Made by a program: the position numbers and the translations under genes. Shown one piece after another: positions 22,934 to 29,902 of a stretch of 36,544 bases of DNA. The notes under the pieces were generated by a model. The model was not told the origin of the DNA, made no database searches, and saw only the letters and a list, made by a program, of their open reading frames with translations. This DNA comes from a virus. Each line of letters opens with the position of its first letter. Within the stretch, counting starts at the first letter, position 1. The DNA lies in IMG/VR virus record IMGVR_UViG_3300034073_001167, positions 1 through 36,544 of that record, one strand, 5' to 3'.

Positions 22934-23950
22934 ATGAATAAGTTAAATAACAAAATCAAGGATAATTTTACCATTATCCCCAATGACATTATCCGAAACA
23001 AAAGCCTGAGCGATCGCGCTCGTTTTATCTTCTGTTACATGGCTTCCATGCCAGATGATTGGAAATTTTATCAAGGCGCAATGGCAAAGGAACTTGGATA
23101 CACAAAGGATACATTGAGAAAATACATTGAAGAACTTTTGACAACAGGTTACCTTCATCGGGAACAAAGGAGGGAAACGGGTAAATTTGATAGTTATGAT
23201 TATACCCTGAATTTTACACCGAGTGGTAAAAATACCGACACGGTAAAAATCCGCAACGGAGAAAAACCGACACGGGAAAAGTCGGCACTAACAAATAAAG
23301 ACTTGGAACAAAGAAAGATTATAACAAATATAGACTTTGAACAAAGTATTGAAAATCCTTCAGATTTTACCGACTTCACAAAAGTTGAAACAAATGATTT
23401 TCCAAACTTTCCATCTGTAGAAATAAAATCTGTATCAGTAAAAACAAATGTTCAAAGCCCCAAAGTAAACCCTTTTACCGTTGTTGCTAAGTTGCAAAGT
23501 GAAAAAGAAAGAAAAAAAGTTGCGGAGCAAAAAGAAAGAAAAGCCGACGCTGAGTCGAAAGCCGAGCGCCAACCCTCCCCCACGTACGCCGCCTTTTCCG
23601 TGTTTTGCCAAACGTTTGAAAACTTATCCGGTGCTGCGTATCCGACTGATCAAAACGGCAATTATATCATGATGCCCAAAGACGCGGGGCAAATGACAAA
23701 TCTCCTGAGATACATTGACAAAATTGACAGGCAGGGCGATAGCATTGAGGCATTGAAGGTGTTTATTCAAGCCGCGTGGAATTTGAATGACAAATGGCTG
23801 AGGGCAAATTTCACCATAGCAAACATTTATGGACAAGCCTCAAAGATATTTACCGCATACCAAACGACAAGCCCAGCGGCAAAGGACAAGGCGTATAATG
23901 ATAAGCTTCAGGAATTGCTTGCAGAACGCATGGCAAAGTTTCAAGATTAA
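22934..23950 (+). CDS. replication initiator-like protein with N-terminal winged HTH
   Basis: A 338-residue protein. The N-terminus (FTIIPNDIIRNKSLSDRARF then IFCYMASMPDDWKFYQGAM and AKELGYTKDTLRKYIEELL) is the winged helix seen in phage replication organisers of the RepO type. The middle (about 100-215) is low-complexity and K/E-rich. The C-terminal part is helical (DAGQMTNLLRYIDKIDRQG, RANFTIANIYGQASKIF). Its likely role is binding the phage origin and recruiting host helicase; no helicase or loader is recognised nearby. It is placed directly behind leader RNA 2, so its dosage may be RNA-controlled. Confidence 0.7.
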   Translation: MNKLNNKIKDNFTIIPNDIIRNKSLSDRARFIFCYMASMPDDWKFYQGAMAKELGYTKDTLRKYIEELLTTGYLHREQRRETGKFDSYDYTLNFTPSGKNTDTVKIRNGEKPTREKSALTNKDLEQRKIITNIDFEQSIENPSDFTDFTKVETNDFPNFPSVEIKSVSVKTNVQSPKVNPFTVVAKLQSEKERKKVAEQKERKADAESKAERQPSPTYAAFSVFCQTFENLSGAAYPTDQNGNYIMMPKDAGQMTNLLRYIDKIDRQGDSIEALKVFIQAAWNLNDKWLRANFTIANIYGQASKIFTAYQTTSPAAKDKAYNDKLQELLAERMAKFQD

Positions 23951-23964
23951 AAAAAATAACAATT

Positions 23965-24186
23965 ATGACAAACGAAGATTATTTAGTTACCCATCTTGGC
24001 GAAGGTAAATTTCAAGTAAAGATGAAAAATAATGAAATTAAGGAGGCTGGTTCTTTATTGCGAGGCATTATTAGATATACGTATTTTGAAGATTATAGTT
24101 TACCTAAAATTGGGTGGAAGGTAACAAGAAGCCAATTAATGAAAGATTATTTACCAAAGATGCAGCAAGATTTTTTAAACCGTTAA
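23965..24186 (+). CDS. small hypothetical protein
   Basis: A 73-residue protein (MTNEDYLVTHLGEGKFQVKM) starting 14 nt after the replication gene. A beta start and helical end (QLMKDYLPKMQQDFLNR). It is probably co-transcribed with the initiator-like gene. No family recognised. Confidence 0.5.
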   Translation: MTNEDYLVTHLGEGKFQVKMKNNEIKEAGSLLRGIIRYTYFEDYSLPKIGWKVTRSQLMKDYLPKMQQDFLNR

Positions 24187-24206
24187 CTTGTGTCAAATAT
24201 TGATTG

Positions 24207-24242
24207 TTTTTGTGGCGATTAATTTTTTTTAATTTATATTTA
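24207..24242 (+). promoter_or_regulatory. weak promoter candidate before the 244-residue early gene
   Basis: TTTTTG (24207-24212) is followed after 22 nt by TATATTTA (24235-24242), one base off TAnnTTTG. The ATG is at 24264. It shares the TTTTTG and ATTTAC ends with the AT-rich element described elsewhere, but with shorter spacing. Confidence 0.35.
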
Positions 24243-24263
24243 CAATTATAAAACCAACCAATT

Positions 24264-24998
24264 ATGAACAATTTACCAATGATTGCCAACCGCGTGGAAG
24301 AGAAAATACAAGACGTGCAGCTTGTTATCCAAAACCGCGAACTTAGGATTTTTAAAACAGGGACAAAGGAAGCCATCCCCAAGATTGCCCAAGCCCTGAG
24401 CCAACTCCTCCCAGTGTATGGCATTGAGCCAAAGCCTGAACACTTGATGGAGGTTACCGAATTTATTTCAAATTACAAGTTGTTAGCCGTTGATGAAATT
24501 AAACTTGCTTTTGAAAAGTTTGCCAAACAAGAACTTGATATTAATGACCATAAACTTTATGGCAAAGTTGACCTTCATGCCATTGGGCGAATAATCACGG
24601 CGTACATCACTTGGAGGCAAAAGATATACTTTGCCATGGATTCCGATTTGCAGGCGAAGAAAGAGGAAGAAGAAAGGATTAAACGTCTGGGCAAAGTGGC
24701 TGAGGAATACGACAAAGACTTTGACAATAAGCTGAAAAACTTTCAAAAGCCATTGGAAGAAATACCCGTGTTTTGGTACGACGAATGCGTTAAGCGTGGT
24801 TATATCAATGAATGGGGCGAAGGCGAAAAGGAAGCCTTGTGGGCTGAGGCTCAGAAAATGGCAAAGCAGGAAAAGCCAGATTCAGATAATATGATTGACA
24901 GGAAGAACCACATGAGAAAGATTGAAGAAGGAAACATGCCACGCGCCCGCGCACTTGCTTACAAGTTAGCCGTCTGGCGCAAGGTGTTGCTAAGATAA
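24264..24998 (+). CDS. replication-associated hypothetical protein
   Basis: A 244-residue, mostly helical charged protein (MNNLPMIANRVEEKIQDV, FISNYKLLAVDEIKLAFEKF, AIGRIITAYITWRQKIYFAM, then a long K/E helix). The middle pattern is typical of a family that accompanies initiator-like genes in Bacteroidota phages and prophages. It may load helicase or bind DNA; no ATPase motif is present. A terminator follows after 24 nt, closing this sub-operon. Confidence 0.5.
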   Translation: MNNLPMIANRVEEKIQDVQLVIQNRELRIFKTGTKEAIPKIAQALSQLLPVYGIEPKPEHLMEVTEFISNYKLLAVDEIKLAFEKFAKQELDINDHKLYGKVDLHAIGRIITAYITWRQKIYFAMDSDLQAKKEEEERIKRLGKVAEEYDKDFDNKLKNFQKPLEEIPVFWYDECVKRGYINEWGEGEKEALWAEAQKMAKQEKPDSDNMIDRKNHMRKIEEGNMPRARALAYKLAVWRKVLLR

Positions 24999-25022
24999 GT
25001 TTCATAATTTGGTTTTGTTTTG

Positions 25023-25054
25023 GTGAGGCATAGAAATTATGTCTCACTTTTTTT
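25023..25054 (+). terminator. intrinsic terminator
   Basis: A 10-bp stem, GTGAGGCATA (25023-25032) with TATGTCTCAC (25038-25047), a 5-nt loop, and seven T (25048-25054). It ends the replication sub-operon; a repeated AT-rich element follows at once. Confidence 0.8.
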
Positions 25055-25060
25055 ATAAAT

Positions 25061-25116
25061 TATTTTTGTAAATATTTTTTTATTCAAATAATTATATTTA
25101 AATTTACATATTGAAA
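25061..25116 (+). promoter_or_regulatory. AT-rich repeated promoter/operator element, copy A
   Basis: TATTTTTG (a TAnnTTTG match) runs into GTAAAT (25068-25073), then exactly 28 nt, then ATTTAC (25102-25107), making an inverted pair. The same element precedes 29442 and 30849 with identical spacing. It likely contains the promoter for 25136 and a binding site for one regulator. Confidence 0.55.
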
Positions 25117-25135
25117 ATAACAAAAGCCAATTATC

Positions 25136-25354
25136 ATGATGACAATGAATGAATTAAAAAACCACTTTGACAAGGTTCACGAATTAGTAGCCGATGCAGC
25201 ATTTGTAAAAACTGTTTACCACGCGGTAAAATCTCAGGGTTGCACCGACGAAGAATGGGAGGCAAACAAAATGCCAATAGTTGCAAGAATGGCAAACGAG
25301 TATCTAAACAAATTAGACCAAGACATTAAAAAGGTTCAAGAATCATGGCGCTAA
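25136..25354 (+). CDS. small early hypothetical protein
   Basis: A 72-residue helical acidic protein (MMTMNELKNHFDKVHELVAD, CTDEEWEANKMPIVARMANE). First gene after AT-rich element copy A. No family recognised; being first in an early sub-operon is compatible with a host-takeover protein, which is only inference. Confidence 0.5.
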   Translation: MMTMNELKNHFDKVHELVADAAFVKTVYHAVKSQGCTDEEWEANKMPIVARMANEYLNKLDQDIKKVQESWR

Positions 25355-25389
25355 TCCCGCCATTTTTCCACCCTCAAAAACTTACCAAA

Positions 25390-25653
25390 ATGAATATTAC
25401 AAAATACACCTGCAAATGTACCCTCGATAAAAAGCTGGGTCACTTTGTACACGTGATCTTCTCCCACGGCTTCGGCTTGTACGGGCAAACGTCACCGCAT
25501 TCGCCTGAGGATAACATTCAAATCCACGGCTGGACATTTGAGCCGCATGACATTGACCTTGAATTATATCCACCAATAACCAGTCGCAACCTAATGCCCC
25601 TTGTGGCTGAGCATGAAATGGACTGGGTAATATTAACAAATCAATCACTTTAA
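25390..25653 (+). CDS. small early protein with HGFG-type motif
   Basis: About 87 residues from ATG 25390 (MNITKYTCKCTLDKKLGHFV). The frame also has an ATG at 25345 overlapping the previous stop; the internal start is preferred because the sequence before it (IPPFFHPQK) looks untranslated, but this is not certain. Contains HVIFSHGFGLYGQTSPHSP and a final EHEMDWVILTNQ. Cys at two N-terminal positions and several His. Function unknown. Confidence 0.45.
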   Translation: MNITKYTCKCTLDKKLGHFVHVIFSHGFGLYGQTSPHSPEDNIQIHGWTFEPHDIDLELYPPITSRNLMPLVAEHEMDWVILTNQSL

Positions 25654-25663
25654 AAACAAACCA

Positions 25664-26014
25664 ATGGAAGCTTTAAAAACCACATTAACCGACAACGCTC
25701 TTACCCGTTATTACGAGGAACGCATCGTATATCTTGAAGGCGAAAACGAAAGATTAAGGAATGAGGCGCGCGCCGACTTTTGGATTGTTCTTGATTTTTG
25801 GATTTACTCCCAAAGAATGATTCAAGCTTATGTTAGTTGGCATAATGAAGCCAAGCATAATCATTACCTTGATTGCATAAAAACGATGCTTGAAACATTG
25901 GAAGCTCATGAAACCAGGGTTTTAGATACTGGTATAAATAAATTAAGAATCGGTGTTATTGAAGAATGTAAAGAAGCCATTACCAAATGCCAACAAATAA
26001 CCGCAGCAAGATGA
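25664..26014 (+). CDS. early hypothetical protein
   Basis: A 116-residue helical protein (EERIVYLEGENERLRNEARA then FWIVLDFWIYSQRMIQAY). The N-terminal third looks like a short coiled coil. It overlaps the next gene as ATGA. No family recognised. Confidence 0.5.
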   Translation: MEALKTTLTDNALTRYYEERIVYLEGENERLRNEARADFWIVLDFWIYSQRMIQAYVSWHNEAKHNHYLDCIKTMLETLEAHETRVLDTGINKLRIGVIEECKEAITKCQQITAAR

Positions 26015-26271
26015 TTAATATACAAGACTTTGCGCTAAACGTATCAATAACCGTTTGCCCTTCCCACATTGTTGAGCCTGACCACCTGAAAAAATGGTGG
26101 AGGCAGCGCGGGGTTGGTGAACTTGAAAAATACTTTGTATCTGGAAAATCAATTCACTATAACGAGGAAATAAACTGGAACGAAATAAGCAACCATAAAA
26201 AATCCTTATGGTACGATTCTCAAAACTTTCAAATAAATATGGGTCATGAATATTCTAAAAGGCAGGGTTAA
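26011..26271 (+). CDS. early hypothetical protein
   Basis: The start is taken at ATG 26011 (MINIQDFALNVSITVCPSHI), an ATGA overlap; the frame opens 24 nt earlier without an ATG. 86 residues with PDHLKKWWRQRGVGELEKYF in the middle. It overlaps the next gene by 26 nt. Function unknown. Confidence 0.5.
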   Translation: MINIQDFALNVSITVCPSHIVEPDHLKKWWRQRGVGELEKYFVSGKSIHYNEEINWNEISNHKKSLWYDSQNFQINMGHEYSKRQG

Positions 26272-26704
26272 ATACACGGCGGGCAAAATTTTCGAAGGTC
26301 AATACGGACCTTCAATTAACGCCGCCATTACATTGGATAACGGTACTGATGTTCGCGTGTACGGAAAGCCAGACGATAACAAGTTAATGGCATTGAAGAA
26401 AGACGATGTCGTTACGATTATACACGACGGCAAAAGTTACAAAGTCGCATTTGACATGGTTACAGCGAACGAAATACCCGAAAAGGTACAAACACCCACC
26501 GAAGGCACAAACGTGCAGCAGGCGGCAAATGTACCCCCTAAAAACAACGGTAAATTAACACATGATGAAATCACGGAGAAAGCCACGCTTATGACTTCGG
26601 TTTATGCCGACATATTTCACCAGTTGCAAGCCTCTGGGCTTGAGCCTGCCCAGGCGCAACCAGCCGCTGCCACGATCTTTATTCAGATAGGAAAATATTT
26701 TTAA
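26246..26704 (+). CDS. OB-fold-like protein, candidate ssDNA-binding
   Basis: A 152-residue protein. Residues 1-75 form a run of short strands (ILKGRVKYTAGKIFEG, NAAITLDNGTDVRVYGKPDD, KDDVVTIIHDGKSYKVAF) in the style of an OB fold. A linker rich in P, T and Q follows, then a helical C-terminal domain (EKATLMTSVYADIFHQLQ). It lies just before the RecB-type nuclease, so a role in recombination or repair is plausible. Not the acidic-tip SSB type. Confidence 0.45.
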   Translation: MNILKGRVKYTAGKIFEGQYGPSINAAITLDNGTDVRVYGKPDDNKLMALKKDDVVTIIHDGKSYKVAFDMVTANEIPEKVQTPTEGTNVQQAANVPPKNNGKLTHDEITEKATLMTSVYADIFHQLQASGLEPAQAQPAAATIFIQIGKYF

Positions 26705-26722
26705 TCAATTTGGTACGTTTTT

Positions 26723-26746
26723 CCCCAGCCTGAAACATGGCTGGGG
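26723..26746 (+). other. perfect 8-bp hairpin between early genes
   Basis: CCCCAGCC (26723-26730) pairs with GGCTGGGG (26739-26746), loop TGAAACAT. No T run follows on either strand, so it is not a standard terminator. It may be an RNA processing or translation-control hairpin 26 nt before the nuclease gene. Confidence 0.5.
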
Positions 26747-26772
26747 ATTTACCGATAAAAAAAACAACTTAG

Positions 26773-27372
26773 ATGCTACTTCCAAAACCATACATATCAG
26801 TTAGCCAAATTAATCTTTGGTACTCAGACCGTCAAAAGTATATCAATCGATACTTTTTAAACCTTCCTGAAGAACCATCCATTTACATGAACTTTGGGAA
26901 ACAATTTGCCGAGGACACGGAAGCGTTTATCAAAAATGGAATCATCATGGATACCTTTCCCGATTTTTACATTGACAAAATACGCCCCATGAAAGGGCTG
27001 GAAGCTGAAAAGGAAATAAGCCTATCAATTAACGACATTCAAGTCAAAGGTTTCATTGACGCATGGGACGTTCACAATAACAGGGTTATTGACTTTAAAA
27101 CCTCAGGCAGACCGTGGACAATGATGACGTTGCACAATAGCCTTCAAATGAAAGTTTACGCCCTGGCAATGTTTGTAAATGGTGACAAGATTCCCGAAAG
27201 TCAAATCAACTGGCTGGGAATAAATAGAACCAAAAACGGCTTATCTTTTACAGGCGAAAGTTATGAATTAAATCATACCTTTGAAATGGATGACTTATTA
27301 AAAGCCATTGTTTTGATTGAGCAGACTTGCAAAGAAATCAGTGAGGCTTATAAAAGTTTTTTAAATGACTGA
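26773..27372 (+). CDS. RecB-family PD-(D/E)XK exonuclease
   Basis: A 199-residue nuclease. The start PKPYISVSQINLWYSDRQKY is the usual opening helix of Cas4/RecB-like enzymes. The active site is visible: VKGFIDAWDV with Asp96, then VIDFKTSGRPW with Asp107 and Lys109, and the downstream QMKVYALAM with Gln125 as in the RecB QxxxY motif. No iron-sulphur cysteines, so it is not a Cas4 of the 4Fe-4S type. It probably resects DNA ends in phage recombination, with the OB-fold neighbour as a possible partner. It overlaps the next gene by 8 nt. Confidence 0.8.
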   Translation: MLLPKPYISVSQINLWYSDRQKYINRYFLNLPEEPSIYMNFGKQFAEDTEAFIKNGIIMDTFPDFYIDKIRPMKGLEAEKEISLSINDIQVKGFIDAWDVHNNRVIDFKTSGRPWTMMTLHNSLQMKVYALAMFVNGDKIPESQINWLGINRTKNGLSFTGESYELNHTFEMDDLLKAIVLIEQTCKEISEAYKSFLND

Positions 27373-27694
27373 GGAAAATGAAACAAGGGGTTTAAGGTTC
27401 AATAATGAAAAAATCAGATACGACCTTATTCCCCCGTTGGCTCACCGTGAATGCGCCAAAGTTTGGACAAAAGGGTTGGACAAATATCCAGCTGGAAATT
27501 GGGAAAAGGGTATGCCATGGAGCGAGGTGATCGCCTCCGCCTTGCGTCACCTTGAAGCCATTCGTTTGGGCGAGGACATTGACCCAGAGGACGGTTGTTT
27601 GCACGCGGCACACTTGCAATGCAACGCGCAGATGCTTACCGAATATTATTTTACAAAAAAGGAATTTGATAACCGTAAAAAATACGACTTATGA
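27365..27694 (+). CDS. dATP/dGTP diphosphohydrolase-like protein (MazZ family, DUF5664)
   Basis: A 109-residue protein with the family pattern: GLRFNNEKIRYDLIPPLAHR at the start, then KGLDKYPAGNWEKGMPW, then ALRHLEAIRLGEDIDPEDGC and HAAHLQCNAQML. These supply the expected Glu, Asp and His metal ligands of the MazG/MazZ fold. In cyanophage S-2L the relative MazZ converts dATP and dGTP to monophosphates as part of the 2-aminoadenine pathway. No PurZ or matching polymerase is in this window, so here a general nucleotide-pool role is more likely. Part of an early nucleotide-metabolism cluster with dCTP deaminase. Confidence 0.75.
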   Translation: MTEENETRGLRFNNEKIRYDLIPPLAHRECAKVWTKGLDKYPAGNWEKGMPWSEVIASALRHLEAIRLGEDIDPEDGCLHAAHLQCNAQMLTEYYFTKKEFDNRKKYDL

Positions 27695-28008
27695 AATTAT
27701 ACACAGAAGACCAAGTGAGACAAGCTCTTAAAAAAAGCCGAAGCATAAAAGATAAACACGCAGATGCTTTGAATTATTTTTTTTCAGATGATGAAGCAAT
27801 TGATTCTTTGACACCAATAGAATTTCCAGAATACGAAGAAATACATAAACAAGCTGAAGTTGTTGAGAAATATCATGAATCAATGTCACTTGAAGAAAGT
27901 TGTGCATCAATGGGAAGATTTCATGGATTTTTTCATGGCGTTTATTACATAATGGAAAAATTGCAATATTTTGATTACAACGAAACTTATAAAAACGAAG
28001 AAAAATGA
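27691..28008 (+). CDS. early hypothetical protein
   Basis: A 105-residue acidic protein (MKLYTEDQVRQALKKSRSIK, later GRFHGFFHGVYYIMEKLQYF). Its last residues NETYKNEEK repeat at the end of the next gene, encoded by an identical 26-bp DNA stretch. ATGA overlaps tie it to both neighbours. Function unknown. Confidence 0.5.
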   Translation: MKLYTEDQVRQALKKSRSIKDKHADALNYFFSDDEAIDSLTPIEFPEYEEIHKQAEVVEKYHESMSLEESCASMGRFHGFFHGVYYIMEKLQYFDYNETYKNEEK

Positions 28009-28208
28009 GTAAGCAAACGGCAGTTGAATATTTAATAGAGGTATTACGGGTAAATGCTGGAATAAAAGTTTCAAAACAGTTGCAAGAAGAAGTTTTACAA
28101 ATGGAAAAGCAAATGATAATGGAGGCTTTTTTAAATGGCGCTTACGGAAATTTATTAGCAACAAAAGACATAGCGCAACAATATTACAACGAAACTTATA
28201 AAAACGAA
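27974..28208 (+). repeat. 26-bp perfect direct repeat at the 3' ends of two adjacent genes
   Basis: Copies at 27974-27999 and 28183-28208 are identical and encode Y-N-E-T-Y-K-N-E in the same frame just before each stop. They may mark duplication of a module or gene conversion between the small genes. Confidence 0.65.
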
Positions 28209-28217
28209 ACAAAATGA
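28005..28217 (+). CDS. small conserved phage protein
   Basis: A 70-residue helical protein (MSKQTAVEYLIEVLRVNAG, QMEKQMIMEAFLNGAYGN, final YYNETYKNETK). This plan, a T-A-V-E-W/Y-L start and a Y-Y-N-E-T-Y/F end, is widespread in Bacteroidota phages. No function is known to me. Confidence 0.6.
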   Translation: MSKQTAVEYLIEVLRVNAGIKVSKQLQEEVLQMEKQMIMEAFLNGAYGNLLATKDIAQQYYNETYKNETK

Positions 28218-28753
28218 TTTTAACCGACAAGACAATTAACGACGAAATAGCCGAAGGCAACATCGTTATTGAGCCGTTTAACCCTGAGAACCTTGGTACC
28301 AATTCCTACGACCTTACCTTGTCAAATACCTTGGTACTTTACACGGAGCGCGTGTTGGATGTGCGCAAGAAAAACCCATCCGCACCGATGATTATTCCCG
28401 ATGAAGGTTTGATATTGCAGCCTGGTATTGTTTACCTTGCAAGCACGGTGGAATACACGGAGACTATGAAGCACGTGCCAATTATCCAAGGCAAATCAAG
28501 CCTCGGGAGATTAGGTTTATTTGTCCATGTGACCGCAGGTTTTGGCGATGTTGGATTTAAGGGGCATTGGACACTGGAACTTTTGACGGTTCAGCCGCTC
28601 AAGATTTACGCGGGCATGAAAATAGCCCAGCTTACTTATCAGGATATATCGGAGATGCCTAATATTTCGTATGATAAGAAAGAAAGTGCAAAATATTCGA
28701 ATCAGGGCAAAGATCCAGTTGCTTCCAAGAATTATTTAAATAAGCAACCATGA
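28214..28753 (+). CDS. dcd: dCTP deaminase
   Basis: A 179-residue enzyme of the dUTPase-like trimeric fold. Key segments: FNPENLGTNSYDLTLSNTLV near residue 22, the strongly conserved GKSSLGRLGLFVHVTAGFGD near residue 92, then GFKGHWTLEL, where the Glu before LL corresponds to the catalytic glutamate, and YAGMKIAQLTYQ. It turns dCTP into dUTP, supplying thymidylate synthesis. It overlaps both flanking genes by 4 nt. A bifunctional dCTP deaminase-dUTPase cannot be excluded. Confidence 0.88.
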   Translation: MILTDKTINDEIAEGNIVIEPFNPENLGTNSYDLTLSNTLVLYTERVLDVRKKNPSAPMIIPDEGLILQPGIVYLASTVEYTETMKHVPIIQGKSSLGRLGLFVHVTAGFGDVGFKGHWTLELLTVQPLKIYAGMKIAQLTYQDISEMPNISYDKKESAKYSNQGKDPVASKNYLNKQP

Positions 28754-29031
28754 CCGACGAAGAAAGGAAAGCAAAGCGCGCCGCTTATATGGTACAATGG
28801 CGTAAAAATTTAAGCCGCTTCCAAAAAGAAAAACGACGGCTTGAAATGAATGAGTACCGAAAGAAGGCGCGCAAAAATTGGACGCCTGAGTACTTGGAAA
28901 AGATGAGGGAGCGAAATAGGATTTATTACGCCGAGAATAAGGATATATTATTAGCTAAAATGACAATTTATCGAGAAAACAAAAAAAAGAAAAATCATGA
29001 TGACCGAAAACGAAAAACAAAAATTAATTAA
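28750..29031 (+). CDS. small highly basic protein
   Basis: A 93-residue protein dominated by K, R, E and Y (MTDEERKAKRAAYMVQWRK, later RERNRIYYAENKDILLAKM). The repeated helices resemble those of the late-operon protein at 19372-19596. It probably binds nucleic acid through charge; no enzymatic motif is seen. The 3' end overlaps the next small gene. Confidence 0.5.
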   Translation: MTDEERKAKRAAYMVQWRKNLSRFQKEKRRLEMNEYRKKARKNWTPEYLEKMRERNRIYYAENKDILLAKMTIYRENKKKKNHDDRKRKTKIN

Positions 29032-29125
29032 AGATGCCCTCAATGTCTTTGTTTCCGCTGGTGGAATCTTAACTTTGGCTTATGCTATTTATTTTATTGT
29101 TGACCTTGTAAAAAAATGGTACTAA
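28997..29125 (+). CDS. 42-residue single-pass membrane peptide
   Basis: A short frame from ATG 28997 to TAA 29125. A charged N-terminus (MMTENEKQKLIKDALN) precedes one hydrophobic segment (VFVSAGGILTLAYAIYFIVD) and a basic KKWY end. The stop overlaps the next start as TAATG, and it overlaps the previous gene by 35 nt. The coupling supports it being translated. Possible small membrane effector or pinholin-like peptide; untested. Confidence 0.5.
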   Translation: MMTENEKQKLIKDALNVFVSAGGILTLAYAIYFIVDLVKKWY

Positions 29126-29274
29126 TGAGTAAATTTGAAATCAAGTACAATGACAAACGAATGATCATTGAAGCCGAAAGCGTTGAAAAGGCGCTTGAGC
29201 AATTCAAGGAATTAAAAATCGACGTGCCAAGCTTTGAGATAAGTATTTCAAAGTTTGGAGAATACAGGAAATAA
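29125..29274 (+). CDS. 49-residue hypothetical protein
   Basis: A short frame, start overlapping the previous stop (TAATG), end TAA 29274. The sequence MSKFEIKYNDKRMIIEAESV then EKALEQFKELKIDVPSF folds plausibly as strand, strand, helix, strand. A terminator follows 36 nt later, so it closes the sub-operon. Function unknown. Confidence 0.5.
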   Translation: MSKFEIKYNDKRMIIEAESVEKALEQFKELKIDVPSFEISISKFGEYRK

Positions 29275-29310
29275 ATGTGAGGTAGTAAGTTGTTAAAAGT
29301 GTTCTAATTC

Positions 29311-29343
29311 ATGTCCGCGTCAACCGATGCGGACATTTTTTTT
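29311..29343 (+). terminator. intrinsic terminator
   Basis: ATGTCCGC (29311-29318) pairs with GCGGACAT (29329-29336); 10-nt loop; at least eight T follow. It separates the nucleotide-metabolism sub-operon from the next. Confidence 0.85.
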
Positions 29344-29347
29344 ATTT

Positions 29348-29403
29348 TATTTTTGTAAATATTTTTTTATTCAAATAAATAATATTAAATTTACGAACCG
29401 AAA
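29348..29403 (+). promoter_or_regulatory. AT-rich repeated promoter/operator element, copy B
   Basis: TATTTTTG then GTAAAT (29355-29360), 28 nt, ATTTAC (29389-29394), as in copies A and C. The ATG of the next gene is 47 nt after ATTTAC, the same distance as in copy C. Confidence 0.55.
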
Positions 29404-29441
29404 GGAATTAACCAGTTTACAAATCTTAAAAAAAACCAATT

Positions 29442-29702
29442 ATGGAAACCAAAATTTTTGCAGTTATGTACTTTGGCAATGCCAAAAGATACCAAGATTT
29501 AAATTACGAAATCGAAGCCTTCACAAAGCGCGAAGCCGTTGAAAAATTTTACGAAAAAATGCGAAACGAGGATTATTTCCCTGAAGACGCATTTGGCGGT
29601 GGAATTATTCGCGATTGTGACGGCAATATTATAGCAGACCACACCGACGAAACCATCGAATATGATGGAGGTTGTTTTTACGCTGAACCAGTAATACAAT
29701 AA
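29442..29702 (+). CDS. small early hypothetical protein
   Basis: An 86-residue acidic protein (METKIFAVMYFGNAKRYQDL, AFTKREAVEKFYEKM, IRDCDGNIIADHTDETIEYD). First gene after element copy B. Strand, helix, strand pattern; no family recognised. Confidence 0.5.
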   Translation: METKIFAVMYFGNAKRYQDLNYEIEAFTKREAVEKFYEKMRNEDYFPEDAFGGGIIRDCDGNIIADHTDETIEYDGGCFYAEPVIQ

Positions 29703-29704
29703 CC

Positions 29705-29902
29705 ATGAAATTATATAACAATTTTCAAAAAGAAGTACAAAAATTTCCAATTATTGCTGGTATGCGATTAGACGGAAAAGGTAACAATAAATTAAAAATT
29801 GTTGGTTATAGATGGGTTGAATTTACGTATGATGTTAATCCTGAAGTTGCAGACGATAAATTAATTGTTGAAGAAAAAATAATTAAAAAGACATTTTTAT
29901 GA
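29705..29902 (+). CDS. small early hypothetical protein
   Basis: A 65-residue protein (MKLYNNFQKEVQKFPIIAGM, then VGYRWVEFTYDVNPEVADD) starting 2 nt after the previous stop and overlapping the next gene by 4 nt. Function unknown. Confidence 0.45.
   Translation: MKLYNNFQKEVQKFPIIAGMRLDGKGNNKLKIVGYRWVEFTYDVNPEVADDKLIVEEKIIKKTFL

Noticed and set aside
27907-28302. 131-codon minus-strand open frame with hydrophobic stretches
   Set aside because: It is the shadow of three tightly coupled plus-strand genes; the hydrophobicity comes from reverse-reading of AT-rich codons.
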